64,000 bases of DNA from assembly GCA_031553875.1 (NCBI GenBank), contig JAVBKU010000004.1, positions 248,001 to 312,000 on the forward strand. The letters run 5' to 3'. Positions within the stretch are counted from its first letter, which is position 1; every line of letters starts with the position of its first letter. Under the pieces are notes generated by a model. The model was not told the DNA's origin and did not search any database. It was given only the letters and a program-made list of their open reading frames with translations. This document shows, in pieces, positions 51,321 to 60,109 of this stretch. A program made the position numbers and the translations under genes. The stretch comes from JAVBKU01 sp031553875. GTDB taxonomy: Bacteria; Bacteroidota; Bacteroidia; Bacteroidales; Rikenellaceae.

Positions 51321-52346
51321 ATGATGAAAAACTACGTTATACCGGTTATCGCCTCCGTTCTACTCTGTGCCTGCAGCGCCGATCCCGAAACATCCGGAAA
51401 TGGCGGACAGCTCGGCGAACTGCTGTTCAATTCGGGCTTTGAGAACGATGTGGTTATTACAGCCAACCCCTCGGGCAACGACTACATTTCAGGGATCGAC
51501 CGTTCGGTATCGGCTCCCAACGACTGGTCGATATTCACCATGGGCGACCAAAGGAGCCCTTATCTTGGGGCCTTTTACATTCAATACGAGGGAGGCACTC
51601 CGACCATACGTAAAGCGAGGATAGTCGCCGACCCGGTAAATCCTGGTAACAAGGTGCTGCATTTTTGGGTAACCGACCCCAACGCCCTTGATTTCTCCAA
51701 AACCCGCATACAGGCTAATATATACGGTAGTAATAACGGATCGAAACCGGGTCTGATGAAGATGTACCAAAGAGTGAGAATGTACCTGCCCGAAGGCATG
51801 GCCACGCTCAACAGATACCCCCTAGCCATCACGTGGCTCACAATAGCCGAATTCTGGAACAACAACTCATGGAGCGCTGCACCCTACCCCTTCCGCCTGA
51901 GCATCGGCATGAAGAAGGATGCGGGAACGCAGCCAGGCCTCCATTTCTCACTTAATTCTGAGGATTACTCGTTCGAAACGGGACATTTCACCCAGATTTA
52001 TGGAGAACAGAACTACAACTTCATAATACCCTACGGTAAATGGATGACCATAGAGTATTATTACCAGGACGGTAATACGGAAGCCGTAGGTCAGAAACCT
52101 CCCGGGTATTTCTTTATGGCGGTCACCCCCGAGGGCGAACAGCGCCAGATAATATTCAGCCGTACGATGGCCACCCATAACACCCACGACCCCGCCTCCG
52201 ACGGCCTCACCATGTGGAACCCCATGAAGCTCTACACCAGTGACGACCTAATGATCTGGATGAAATCTCAGATCCCGTCGCAACCGTTGGAAATTTATTG
52301 GGACGATCTCAGCATATACAAAGACAGGGTGCCTGTGATGGAATAG
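51321..52346 (+). CDS. Array protein 1: lipoprotein of the SGFE/EWWN family
   Basis: 341 residues. Lipoprotein signal with Cys18 in LLCAC, followed by SADPETSGNGG, whose early acidic residue is compatible with surface export in Bacteroidota. LLFNSGFE opens the domain. It is the most divergent member: EFWNN replaces EWWN, EYYYQDGN replaces EYYxKxGD, and the Gly-rich GDTYG turn is replaced by RTMATHNTHDP. It ends YWDDLSIYKDR. Transcribed alone, with its own promoter candidate and a terminator behind it. Ligand or activity unknown. Confidence 0.8.
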   Translation: MMKNYVIPVIASVLLCACSADPETSGNGGQLGELLFNSGFENDVVITANPSGNDYISGIDRSVSAPNDWSIFTMGDQRSPYLGAFYIQYEGGTPTIRKARIVADPVNPGNKVLHFWVTDPNALDFSKTRIQANIYGSNNGSKPGLMKMYQRVRMYLPEGMATLNRYPLAITWLTIAEFWNNNSWSAAPYPFRLSIGMKKDAGTQPGLHFSLNSEDYSFETGHFTQIYGEQNYNFIIPYGKWMTIEYYYQDGNTEAVGQKPPGYFFMAVTPEGEQRQIIFSRTMATHNTHDPASDGLTMWNPMKLYTSDDLMIWMKSQIPSQPLEIYWDDLSIYKDRVPVME

Positions 52347-52366
52347 TGTATTCTGGTCACGTAGTT

Positions 52367-52402
52367 AAAATCCGGGAAGGCATTGTGCTTTTCCGGATTT
52401 TT
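52367..52402 (+). terminator. Terminator between array genes 1 and 2
   Basis: AAAATCCGGGAAG (52367-52379) pairs with CTTTTCCGGATTTT (52388-52401), with a T tract. It marks gene 1 as a separate unit. Confidence 0.7.
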
Positions 52403-52448
52403 GCGTATATTGCCTCGTTAATAGTAGCCCCCACAGAGGCGATAATAT

Positions 52449-53471
52449 ATGAAAAAGTCCATGCGTATACTCTCTTTTGTTTTAGTATCAGCCTTGTGCG
52501 TGTCGCAGGCCGTGGGGCAGAAGCCCGCGCCGGAGAAGGACCGCAAGCTTCTTTTCAACTCCGGTTTCGAAAGCGGATCGGTGGTCGTGCCTTTAAAACC
52601 AGGCTCATCGGACGACGACATATATGGCAAAGACCTCTCTGTGGGAGAGCCCAACGACTGGACGGCACTCGACTATTCGCCATACTTATGCAACTTCTAC
52701 ATACAGTACGAGGGCGGCGACACCACCCAGCGCTACGCACGCATTATCGACGACCCCACCAAGCCCGGCAACAAGGTGCTATACTTCTGGCTCGGCCAGC
52801 CCAACGTAACCCCCAACGCCGATAAGAGGCTCTTCAAGCCCAAAGCGAGAATACAGGGCAACTTCTATTACGGGCAGAAAGAGGCCGCACAAGAGGGGCT
52901 GAAAGAGCTTTATCAGTCGGTGAGGATATACCTGCACCCCGACCTGGAGGTGATCAGACGGATGCCGGAGGCTTTCACATGGTTCACACTTATGGAATGG
53001 TGGAACAACAGGGCATGGAGCAATACACCCTACCCTTTCCGCATGTCATTCGGACTGTGTAAGAAGAGCGTGGAGGATAGCGATATATACTTCCACCTGC
53101 GCGCCTCTAACTATGAATACCTGCCCGAGTCGACCAAGGTCAACGGCAAGTTCATCAAGTGCTGGGATGGGGACAATACCGATATCAAAGTGCCCTTCGG
53201 CAAGTGGTTCACCATCGAATACTATATCAAGGACGGCGACAAGGACTCTGGTCGCTTCTATATGACGTTCACTCCCGAGGGCGGTAAGACAGAGGTGCTG
53301 TACGACATCAAGGGCGACACCCACGGCATCGGCAATCCCAATCCCTCGGGTATCAAGATGTGGCACCCGATGAAGATGTACACCTCCGACCGCTTGGTCA
53401 ACTTCATGATGGGCGAAGGCAAGGAGATCAAAATCTACTGGGACGACCTGAAAGTGTGGACAAGCAAATAA
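52449..53471 (+). CDS. Array protein 2: secreted SGFE/EWWN family member
   Basis: 340 residues. Signal peptide MKKSMRILSFVLVSALCVSQAVG with cleavage before QKPAP, then a Lys/Pro-rich spacer and LLFNSGFE. All family landmarks are canonical: YEGGDTTQRYARI, YQSVRIYLHPDL, WFTLMEWWN, FGKWFTIEYYIKDGD, GDTHGIGNP, YWDDLKVW. It begins a run of four closely spaced genes (gaps 30, 21 and 9 bp). Expected to be periplasmic or secreted, since no lipobox is present. Confidence 0.83.
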   Translation: MKKSMRILSFVLVSALCVSQAVGQKPAPEKDRKLLFNSGFESGSVVVPLKPGSSDDDIYGKDLSVGEPNDWTALDYSPYLCNFYIQYEGGDTTQRYARIIDDPTKPGNKVLYFWLGQPNVTPNADKRLFKPKARIQGNFYYGQKEAAQEGLKELYQSVRIYLHPDLEVIRRMPEAFTWFTLMEWWNNRAWSNTPYPFRMSFGLCKKSVEDSDIYFHLRASNYEYLPESTKVNGKFIKCWDGDNTDIKVPFGKWFTIEYYIKDGDKDSGRFYMTFTPEGGKTEVLYDIKGDTHGIGNPNPSGIKMWHPMKMYTSDRLVNFMMGEGKEIKIYWDDLKVWTSK

Positions 53472-53501
53472 TCCTAAAACCTAATATACCTGAATAAGCC
53501 C

Positions 53502-54545
53502 ATGAAAAAATTGATAATTCCAGCCTTGGCGATAGCAGTGATATGCGCCGTAGGTGTTGATGTAATGGCTAAGAAGAAACAAAAGGCCGCCGCGCCCGCT
53601 CCGGAAGTACAACTTCCCGTCACAGGAGAAAGAGTGTTGCTGTTCAACTCCGGATTCGAACTGGACTCAAGGGTGGTCCCCGATAAGCCCGGCTCGCAGA
53701 GACTTATAACCGTAGGAACCGACAACTCCGTCCCCGCACCCAACAAATGGGGCATGCAGCCTGTAAGGCAGGGCGGCTATGTCAGGACCATAGGGAATAC
53801 GCTCACAGAGGGTTATGACACCCTGTGCAGCAGAGCCAGTATAATCGACGACCCCACCCAGAATAATAAGCCTAATAAGGTGATGGAGTTCTGGATCTAC
53901 GACATCGCCCAGGGTAAAGGTAAATCGAGGGTACAGTTGGACGCGGGAGGTGTCAACCTCAGCGAATTCTACCAGTCTGTGAGGGTATATCTTCACCCTG
54001 ATATGGCCGCGCTTAAGGATATAGAAAAAGGCGATGCGTGGTTGACCCTGCTCGAATGGTGGAACGATCCTCCTGAGAAGGGTAACCTTTGGCTTAGCAG
54101 GAGCGTATGGCGTATATCGGTAAACCTTGCCAAGGCTCAGGGCGTTGGTGAAGACCTATATTTCGATATACATGGCCAGGACGTGTACCGCGAAACCCCC
54201 GAGTCGCCGAGCAAGTTCCCCACCCTTTGGGAAGAACGCCGCACCGACCTGCCCGTGAAGTTCGGCAAGTGGTTCACAATGGAAACATACTATAAGGACG
54301 GCGACGAGAATACAGGCCGCTTCTGCATGACCATACAGTACGACGGTGAGCCTAAGGTGATGGTATTCGACATTCACAACCGCACGAAGAGCATGGGTAA
54401 GACTACGCCGGGCGTTCGTTACTTCAGCCCCTTGAAAATGTACACAAGCAAGCAGCGTACCCTGCACATGAAGGATAAAAACAAGAAATTCGTAATCTAC
54501 TGGGACGACCTCAAAATTTGGGGTGTGGATCAAAAGGAGCAATAA
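53502..54545 (+). CDS. Array protein 3: secreted member, subfamily with HGQDV motif
   Basis: 347 residues. Signal peptide ends VDVMA before a basic KKKQK stretch. It lacks the usual YEGGD strand and instead has RTIGNTLTEGYDTLCSRASIIDDPTQ and KSRVQLDAGGVNLSEFYQSVR, features it shares only with array protein 5. It also has YFDIHGQDV. EWWN is kept as LLEWWND, and the C-terminus is YWDDLKIWGVDQKEQ. Genes 3 and 5 therefore form a distinct clade within the array, probably with different ligand specificity. Confidence 0.82.
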   Translation: MKKLIIPALAIAVICAVGVDVMAKKKQKAAAPAPEVQLPVTGERVLLFNSGFELDSRVVPDKPGSQRLITVGTDNSVPAPNKWGMQPVRQGGYVRTIGNTLTEGYDTLCSRASIIDDPTQNNKPNKVMEFWIYDIAQGKGKSRVQLDAGGVNLSEFYQSVRVYLHPDMAALKDIEKGDAWLTLLEWWNDPPEKGNLWLSRSVWRISVNLAKAQGVGEDLYFDIHGQDVYRETPESPSKFPTLWEERRTDLPVKFGKWFTMETYYKDGDENTGRFCMTIQYDGEPKVMVFDIHNRTKSMGKTTPGVRYFSPLKMYTSKQRTLHMKDKNKKFVIYWDDLKIWGVDQKEQ

Positions 54546-54566
54546 TTATTAAATTAAACTTCAGCC

Positions 54567-55592
54567 ATGAAACACGTATACACCGCAGCCTGTGTCATCC
54601 TCTTGGCCTCTATGGCAGCAAGCACGGCTATAGCCAAAGAGCCGTTTAACAAGAAGAATCTCGTAACCGTGTTCAACTCAGGTTTCGAGGAGGGGACGAG
54701 CATTAAAACGCCCGCTAAAGGGGCGGATAAAATTACCGGTGAGGACCATTCGTTCAAGAGCAACAACAACTGGGACAGCACGTTCAGGAAAGGCAATATG
54801 TTCAAATATCTGGACATACAATACGAGGGCGGCGATACTACAATGCGTTATGCCCGCATTGTCCCCGACCCTGTGAATCCAAACAACAAAGTGCTTAAAT
54901 TCTGGCTCTACAAACCCAACGTAGCCGTAAATTACACTCGCGGCGTGGGTCATCCCAAGGCCAGGATACAGGCCAGCATCGGGGCCACGGGCGAAGCCAG
55001 CGAGCTCTACCATTCGGTGAGGATGTACCTCCATCCCGACATGGAGTTATTGACCAAATACCCCAAATATATCGGTTGGTTCACCGTATCGGAATGGTGG
55101 AATAACCCTCCGGGACGTGGTAATGAGTATATCTTCCGCATAACTATCAATGTTATAAAGGAAGAGGGAGAGAATAAACCTCTGAGGTTCGGCATAGGCG
55201 CCCAGAATTTTGTTTACCATCCCATAGAGGTAACCAAAGCGAAGGGCGTGAGCGGCAAGTTCACAGATAGATGGAGGCAGAAAGACAAAGAGTTCGATAT
55301 TCCCATCGGCAAGTGGATGACTTTAGAGTGCTACTTCAAGAAAGGCGACGAGAATACAGGCCGTGTATATATCACCGTTACACCCGACGGCAGCAAGAAA
55401 ACCGTGCTGTTTGACATCGTAGGCGACACTTACGGTCTGGGTAACCCCGCCCCCACCGGACTCGTATCCATAAGCCCCATGAAGATGTATACTTCCGGCG
55501 CGCTTATTGATTATATGAGGGAAAACGGCGGTGCGGCCCAGATATATTGGGACGACTTCAAGATAATGGTGAATAAACCTGCTAAGAAATAG
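54567..55592 (+). CDS. Array protein 4: secreted SGFE/EWWN family member
   Basis: 341 residues. Signal peptide MKHVYTAACVILLASMAASTAIA before KEPFNKKN. The mature N-terminus KEPFNKKNLVTVFNSGFE is nearly matched by array protein 10 (KEPFSTKNMELFFQSGFE), and both share the EWWNNPP extension and IVKEEG/VIKEEG segment, so the pair are close relatives separated by five genes. Cluster motifs LYHSVRMYLHPDM, GKWMTLECYFKKGD and YWDDFKIM are present. It is 9 bp upstream of gene 5. Confidence 0.82.
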   Translation: MKHVYTAACVILLASMAASTAIAKEPFNKKNLVTVFNSGFEEGTSIKTPAKGADKITGEDHSFKSNNNWDSTFRKGNMFKYLDIQYEGGDTTMRYARIVPDPVNPNNKVLKFWLYKPNVAVNYTRGVGHPKARIQASIGATGEASELYHSVRMYLHPDMELLTKYPKYIGWFTVSEWWNNPPGRGNEYIFRITINVIKEEGENKPLRFGIGAQNFVYHPIEVTKAKGVSGKFTDRWRQKDKEFDIPIGKWMTLECYFKKGDENTGRVYITVTPDGSKKTVLFDIVGDTYGLGNPAPTGLVSISPMKMYTSGALIDYMRENGGAAQIYWDDFKIMVNKPAKK

Positions 55593-55601
55593 CTTGTAAA
55601 A

Positions 55602-56681
55602 ATGGTAGCCCGGAGGTTTTTGATGGTTATTATAGCAGTGGCCCTGGCATGGGGCTGCAGCTCTGATCCTGCCGTCGATCCCGGTAACACGGACCCGGGC
55701 TCCGGTACAGGGACTGAAGAACCCGGCGGCGGCGACCCCGGCGATAATCCGGGTGATGGCGGTACCGAGCCCGGGGAGAGCATAATCATGCTGTTCAACT
55801 CCGGATTTGAGGCTGGAACTGAGGTTGTTCCTGCCGTCGTGGGCGAGCAAAAAATGCGTGTAACCGGCACGGACCTTTCCGTTTCAGCTCCCAACAAATG
55901 GGGGACCATCACCAGAAACGACATACCTTCATTTGTCAGGAATATAGGCCCCATGATCCGCGAAGGAGAGGATTCTCTGTACAGTTACGCCAAGATAATC
56001 CCCGACCCCACCCAGATCGCAAGGCCCAATAAGGTGATGGTTTTTCGTATAATAGACATAGCTCCCGGTAAAGAAAAATCAAGGGTACAGTTAGATGCGG
56101 GAGGTACTAATCTCACTGATTTCTACCAGTCAGTCAGGGTATATTTCCACCCCGACATGGCATACTTGAAGCAATTAGCGCGGGCGTATGACTGGCTGAC
56201 ACTACTCGAATGGTGGAACGACTCCACCACTGCCGAAGCGTGGGAGAACGGCACGGTGTATCGTCTCTCGCTCAATCTGGCCAAGGCTGCGGGAGTCGGA
56301 GAAAACCTCTACTTCGATATCCATGGGCAGGACGTGACCCGCCCTGCGCCCGGAGCCGCAAGCCATTTCGAAAACGTGTGGAGCGACCGCAATACAAGTA
56401 TCCCCATACAGTACGGCAAGTGGTTTACCATGGAGACTCACTTCAAGGAGGGAGACGCCTCCACAGGTCAATTCACCTTGACGATACAGTTCGACGGCGA
56501 GGAGAAGCAGACCGTATTTGACATCCAAGGACGCACTAAGGGCGCTAATAAAACAGAGCCGGGCGTATATTATTTCAGCCCGCTGAAATTCTACTCAGGC
56601 CCGATATATGTCACCCATATGAAAGACGGAGGCAAGACATTCGAAGTGCTGTGGGACGACCTTAAGATATGGACTAAATAA
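55602..56681 (+). CDS. Array protein 5: lipoprotein with Gly/Pro/Asp-rich linker
   Basis: 359 residues, the longest member. Lipobox ALAWGC with Cys19, then SSDPAVDPG. About 45 residues of low complexity (TDPGSGTGTEEPGGGDPG and similar) would hold the domain away from the membrane, typical of surface lipoproteins. The body is closest to array protein 3 (KSRVQLDAGGTNLTDFYQSVR, HGQDV). LLEWWND and LWDDLKIW (Leu for Tyr) are present. Last gene of unit 2-5, with 121 bp of non-coding sequence after it. Confidence 0.83.
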   Translation: MVARRFLMVIIAVALAWGCSSDPAVDPGNTDPGSGTGTEEPGGGDPGDNPGDGGTEPGESIIMLFNSGFEAGTEVVPAVVGEQKMRVTGTDLSVSAPNKWGTITRNDIPSFVRNIGPMIREGEDSLYSYAKIIPDPTQIARPNKVMVFRIIDIAPGKEKSRVQLDAGGTNLTDFYQSVRVYFHPDMAYLKQLARAYDWLTLLEWWNDSTTAEAWENGTVYRLSLNLAKAAGVGENLYFDIHGQDVTRPAPGAASHFENVWSDRNTSIPIQYGKWFTMETHFKEGDASTGQFTLTIQFDGEEKQTVFDIQGRTKGANKTEPGVYYFSPLKFYSGPIYVTHMKDGGKTFEVLWDDLKIWTK

Positions 56682-56802
56682 ATTTCAGGCCACGGGGCAC
56701 AGATGTGAAAGACAATTTTAACGACGAGGCTCCCGTTTTAACATAAAATGCAATATAGGATACAGACTAACAACTAACTAAACCCTATCATAACTTGAAC
56801 GT

Positions 56803-57846
56803 ATGAAAAATTTAGCCTTAACGTTTGTTCTATTCGCTACCGCCCTTCTGGCAGGATGTAGCGCCGAACCCAATGTGGACCCTAATCGAGTCGATCCTAA
56901 TGGCGATGCCGTATTGTTGTTCCAAACAAGGTTCGAAAACAATGTGGAAACTACCAAAAATTTCTCAGGTAACGACAACATAACCGGCGTCGATAACTCC
57001 CTGCGTGAGCTCAACAGTTTCGACATGCTCACGGCTGGCTCGTATAAGAAACCCGATTACCCCGTCAATTTGGGAAGATTCACCATTCAGTACGAGGGTG
57101 GCGATTCTACCGAACGCAAAGCACGTATAGTGGCCGATCCCACCAATCCCAAGAACAGGGTGTTGATGTTCAAGATGATACATCCCAACGTGCGTAGGGA
57201 CGGCGACCCCACCCCATACAAAGCTCGCACACAGGCCAATCTCACAGGTGGTAATTTATACGAGTTCTCGCAGGTCATCAGACTGTACCTTCATCCAGAT
57301 ATGAAACACCTGGAATATTATCCCAAAAAACTTTCATTCCTGCTTCTTATGGAGTGGTGGAACGAAGCCCCCGCCACCGACAGACCCTACGTGTCGCGTA
57401 TTTCACTCAGGATGGAGAAATCAGAGACTACCGTACCCCAGAAGCTACATTTCTTCGTCGACTCCCAGGATATAGTATACGTAGACCATGATGCTACATT
57501 CCATACACGATGGGAAGAACGTGCAGGGAACTTCGAAATACCCTACGGCAAGTGGATGACAATTGAAACATATTACAAGGAGGGTGACGCCGACACAGGC
57601 CGCTTCTGTATGACTATACAGCCCGACGGCGGTAATAAAGTTGTACTATTCAATGTTATTGGAGCTACATGCGGCGTGGAAAATCCTGTTCGTGACGGTC
57701 TTAACTTCTTCAACCCCATGAAATTCTATATGGAGGTAGGAGTGGTTGACTTTATGAGGGAAGCCGGCAAAAATTTCGAAATTTACTGGGATGACTTCTC
57801 ACTATGGGGAGGTAAGCGCCAGTTGATGTCTACCATAGTACGCTAA
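56803..57846 (+). CDS. Array protein 6: lipoprotein, recent duplicate pair with protein 7
   Basis: 347 residues. Lipobox ALLAGC (Cys19), followed by SAEPNVDPNRVDPNG. FQTRFENN replaces FNSGFE. Nearly the whole length matches array protein 7, including LTAGSYKKPDYPVNLG and the unusual C-terminal extension KRQLMSTIV, so the pair arose by recent tandem duplication. It has LLMEWWNEAP, GKWMTIETYYKEGD and YWDDFSLW. No clear -7 box is seen in the preceding 121-bp gap, though that gap suggests a new unit. Confidence 0.83.
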   Translation: MKNLALTFVLFATALLAGCSAEPNVDPNRVDPNGDAVLLFQTRFENNVETTKNFSGNDNITGVDNSLRELNSFDMLTAGSYKKPDYPVNLGRFTIQYEGGDSTERKARIVADPTNPKNRVLMFKMIHPNVRRDGDPTPYKARTQANLTGGNLYEFSQVIRLYLHPDMKHLEYYPKKLSFLLLMEWWNEAPATDRPYVSRISLRMEKSETTVPQKLHFFVDSQDIVYVDHDATFHTRWEERAGNFEIPYGKWMTIETYYKEGDADTGRFCMTIQPDGGNKVVLFNVIGATCGVENPVRDGLNFFNPMKFYMEVGVVDFMREAGKNFEIYWDDFSLWGGKRQLMSTIVR

Positions 57847-57868
57847 ACGATTAAGTTGAATTTTGGTT

Positions 57869-58909
57869 ATGAGAAACTGGACATCTATTTTATTCCTGTT
57901 CGCTGCGTTATTTATTTACGGATGTAGCGCCGAACCTAATGTCGACCCTAACAGGGTGGATCCCAACGGGGACGCTGTATTGTTATTCCAAACCCGTTTC
58001 GAAGATAATGTCATTATCACAAAGAACTTATCTGGCAATGATTACATCTCGGGAGTTGATAAAACTTTGCGTGAACTCAACAGTTTCGACATGCTCACAG
58101 CCGGCTCGTATAAGAAACCCGACTACCCCGTCAATTTGGGAAAATTCTACATAGGTTATGAGAGCGGCGACTCCACGGAACGTAAGGCCCGTATTGTGCC
58201 CGATCCCACCAACCCCAAGAACAAGGTGTTGATGTTCAAAATGATAGAGCCTAACGTACGCCGCCCAGACGGCACTGTATACAAAGCCCGTATACAGGCC
58301 AACCTCTCGGGCGCCAATCTGTACGAATTTTCGCAGATTACAAGGATGTATCTTCATCCTGATTTGCAGTACATAGAGAGATATCCCAAAACGCTTACAT
58401 TCTTGCTTTTTATGGAGTGGTGGAATGAAAGCGCTTCGACCAACCGACCCTACGTATCGCGTATATCTCTGAGGTTGGAGAAACAGTCGGCCTCTATACC
58501 GAGCAAACTGTACTTTCTGTTGGACTCGGAAGATATCGTGTACGTAAACGATGAAGCTACGTTCCATACTCGCTGGGAGCAACGTGCGAAAAATTTCGAG
58601 GTCCCCTACGGTAAATGGATGACCATCGAAACCTATTACAAAGAAGGCGACGCAAATACAGGGCGTTTCTGTATGACAATACAGCCCGACGGAGGCGACA
58701 AAGTATTATTATTCAATGTCATAGGAGCGACGTGTGGCGTGGAAAATCCTATCCGTGATGGTCTCAATTCGTACCAACCCATGAAATTTTATATGGAGAA
58801 AGGCCTGGTGGAATTCATGAGGGATAATGGCAAGAATTTCGAAGTATACTGGGATGACTTCTCATTGTGGAGTGGCAAACGTCAGTTGATGTCTACCATA
58901 GTACACTAA
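57869..58909 (+). CDS. Array protein 7: lipoprotein, duplicate of protein 6
   Basis: 346 residues from ATG 57869. A TTG two codons earlier is in frame but would give no better signal. Lipobox FIYGC (Cys19), then the same SAEPNVDPNRVDPNG as protein 6. Differences from protein 6 concentrate in surface-like segments (YIGYESGDS, QSASIPSKLYFLLDSEDIVYVND) while the core motifs are unchanged. That is the pattern expected if ligand contacts diverge after duplication. Gap to gene 6 only 22 bp. Confidence 0.83.
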   Translation: MRNWTSILFLFAALFIYGCSAEPNVDPNRVDPNGDAVLLFQTRFEDNVIITKNLSGNDYISGVDKTLRELNSFDMLTAGSYKKPDYPVNLGKFYIGYESGDSTERKARIVPDPTNPKNKVLMFKMIEPNVRRPDGTVYKARIQANLSGANLYEFSQITRMYLHPDLQYIERYPKTLTFLLFMEWWNESASTNRPYVSRISLRLEKQSASIPSKLYFLLDSEDIVYVNDEATFHTRWEQRAKNFEVPYGKWMTIETYYKEGDANTGRFCMTIQPDGGDKVLLFNVIGATCGVENPIRDGLNSYQPMKFYMEKGLVEFMRDNGKNFEVYWDDFSLWSGKRQLMSTIVH

Positions 58910-58951
58910 CAACTTATACACGACTACCAAAAACCTAAAACTATTTATAAA

Positions 58952-59980
58952 ATGAAAAAAACAATATTTACCTGTGTTGCTTTAGCCCTGGCCGCCTCGG
59001 TAGCTATAGCGGGAGGCAAGAAAAAGGCCGACGGCATGCCGCCGATGAAGGACCGCATACTTCTGTTCAATTCGGGATTCGAAGACAGCGTGGTGTGCAG
59101 CTCCAACCCCGAAGGAAACGACTACCTCACCGGAGCCGACAAGTCGGTGAAAGGGCCCAACGACTGGACAAAACTCAACAAGGGTGAATATCCGGTGATA
59201 ACGAAATTCTATATCGCCTATGAGGGCGGCGACCCCTCGGAGCGATTCTCGGCCATAGTCCCCGACCCCGTCAACCCTAAAAATAAAGTACTTACATTTA
59301 AATCCATACGTCCCAACGTAGGTAAAGACAAATACAAATCGAGGATACAGGCCGGCATAGTTTCGCCTAAAGGTGAGATGCCCGACATCTGCCAGTCGGT
59401 AAGGCTTTACCTCCATCCCGACATGGAATTCCTAAAGAGCATGCCGGAGAAGTTCGGCCACCTTATTCTTTTCGAGTGGTGGAACAACTCTCCCGGAAAG
59501 GATAAATCGTATATCTCGCGCACGTCGCTCAGGATATTCAAGCCCGAGGCCAATAAGCCCGGCGTCTTTCTCAAGGTCGATTCACAGAACATCGACTACG
59601 CCCCTGCCGGAGAAAAGGGCCAGTCGCGTACCGGAGCTCGCTTCTTTGACCGCTGGAGCGTTGTTAACACCGAGTTCGAAATACCCTACGGCAAATGGAT
59701 GACCGTAGAATATTATATCAAGGAGGGCGACGAGAAGACCGGGCGCTTCTTCATGGCCATAACCCCCGACGGCGGTAAGAGGCAGGTGATATTCGACGTC
59801 ACGGGCGAAACTTACGGCCACGGTAACCCCGAGCCTCCCGGATTCATGAGCTTCGCCCCTATGAAGCTCTATACATCTAAGAACATCACCAACTATATGA
59901 CCAATAACGGCAAGTCGCTACAGGTATACTGGGATGACTTCAAGGTTTGGAAGACAAAAGGAGAGGAAGCGAAAAAATAA
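58952..59980 (+). CDS. Array protein 8: secreted SGFE/EWWN family member
   Basis: 342 residues. Signal peptide ends SVAIA before GGKKKADG. Landmarks are YEGGDPSERFSAIVPDP, KSRIQAGIVSPKGEMPDICQSVR, LILFEWWNNSPGKD, GKWMTVEYYIKEGD and YWDDFKVWKTKGEEAKK. An insertion APAGEKGQSRTGARFF before the FxxxW strand is unique to it. The last gene before a strong terminator, so it ends unit 6-8. Confidence 0.82.
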   Translation: MKKTIFTCVALALAASVAIAGGKKKADGMPPMKDRILLFNSGFEDSVVCSSNPEGNDYLTGADKSVKGPNDWTKLNKGEYPVITKFYIAYEGGDPSERFSAIVPDPVNPKNKVLTFKSIRPNVGKDKYKSRIQAGIVSPKGEMPDICQSVRLYLHPDMEFLKSMPEKFGHLILFEWWNNSPGKDKSYISRTSLRIFKPEANKPGVFLKVDSQNIDYAPAGEKGQSRTGARFFDRWSVVNTEFEIPYGKWMTVEYYIKEGDEKTGRFFMAITPDGGKRQVIFDVTGETYGHGNPEPPGFMSFAPMKLYTSKNITNYMTNNGKSLQVYWDDFKVWKTKGEEAKK

Positions 59981-59992
59981 CCTCGCATGATG

Positions 59993-60028
59993 GTGAGCCC
60001 GGCTTTTAGGCCGGGCTCACTGTTTTTT
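59993..60028 (+). terminator. Terminator after array gene 8
   Basis: Perfect 11-base arms GTGAGCCCGGC (59993-60003) / GCCGGGCTCAC (60010-60020), 6-base loop, T-rich tail. Confidence 0.88.
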
Positions 60029-60045
60029 ATACGGGCGAAGTTTTA

Positions 60046-60053
60046 TACATTTG
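60046..60053 (+). promoter_or_regulatory. -7 element for array genes 9-10
   Basis: TACATTTG, an exact TAnnTTTG match just after the terminator and 56 bp before ATG 60110. It supports 9-10 as an independent unit. Confidence 0.6.
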
Positions 60054-60109
60054 TATGGTAAAGTGACTCCGTTCGCCATATTGGTCAAGTGTAAATCAAC
60101 TGATTGATT

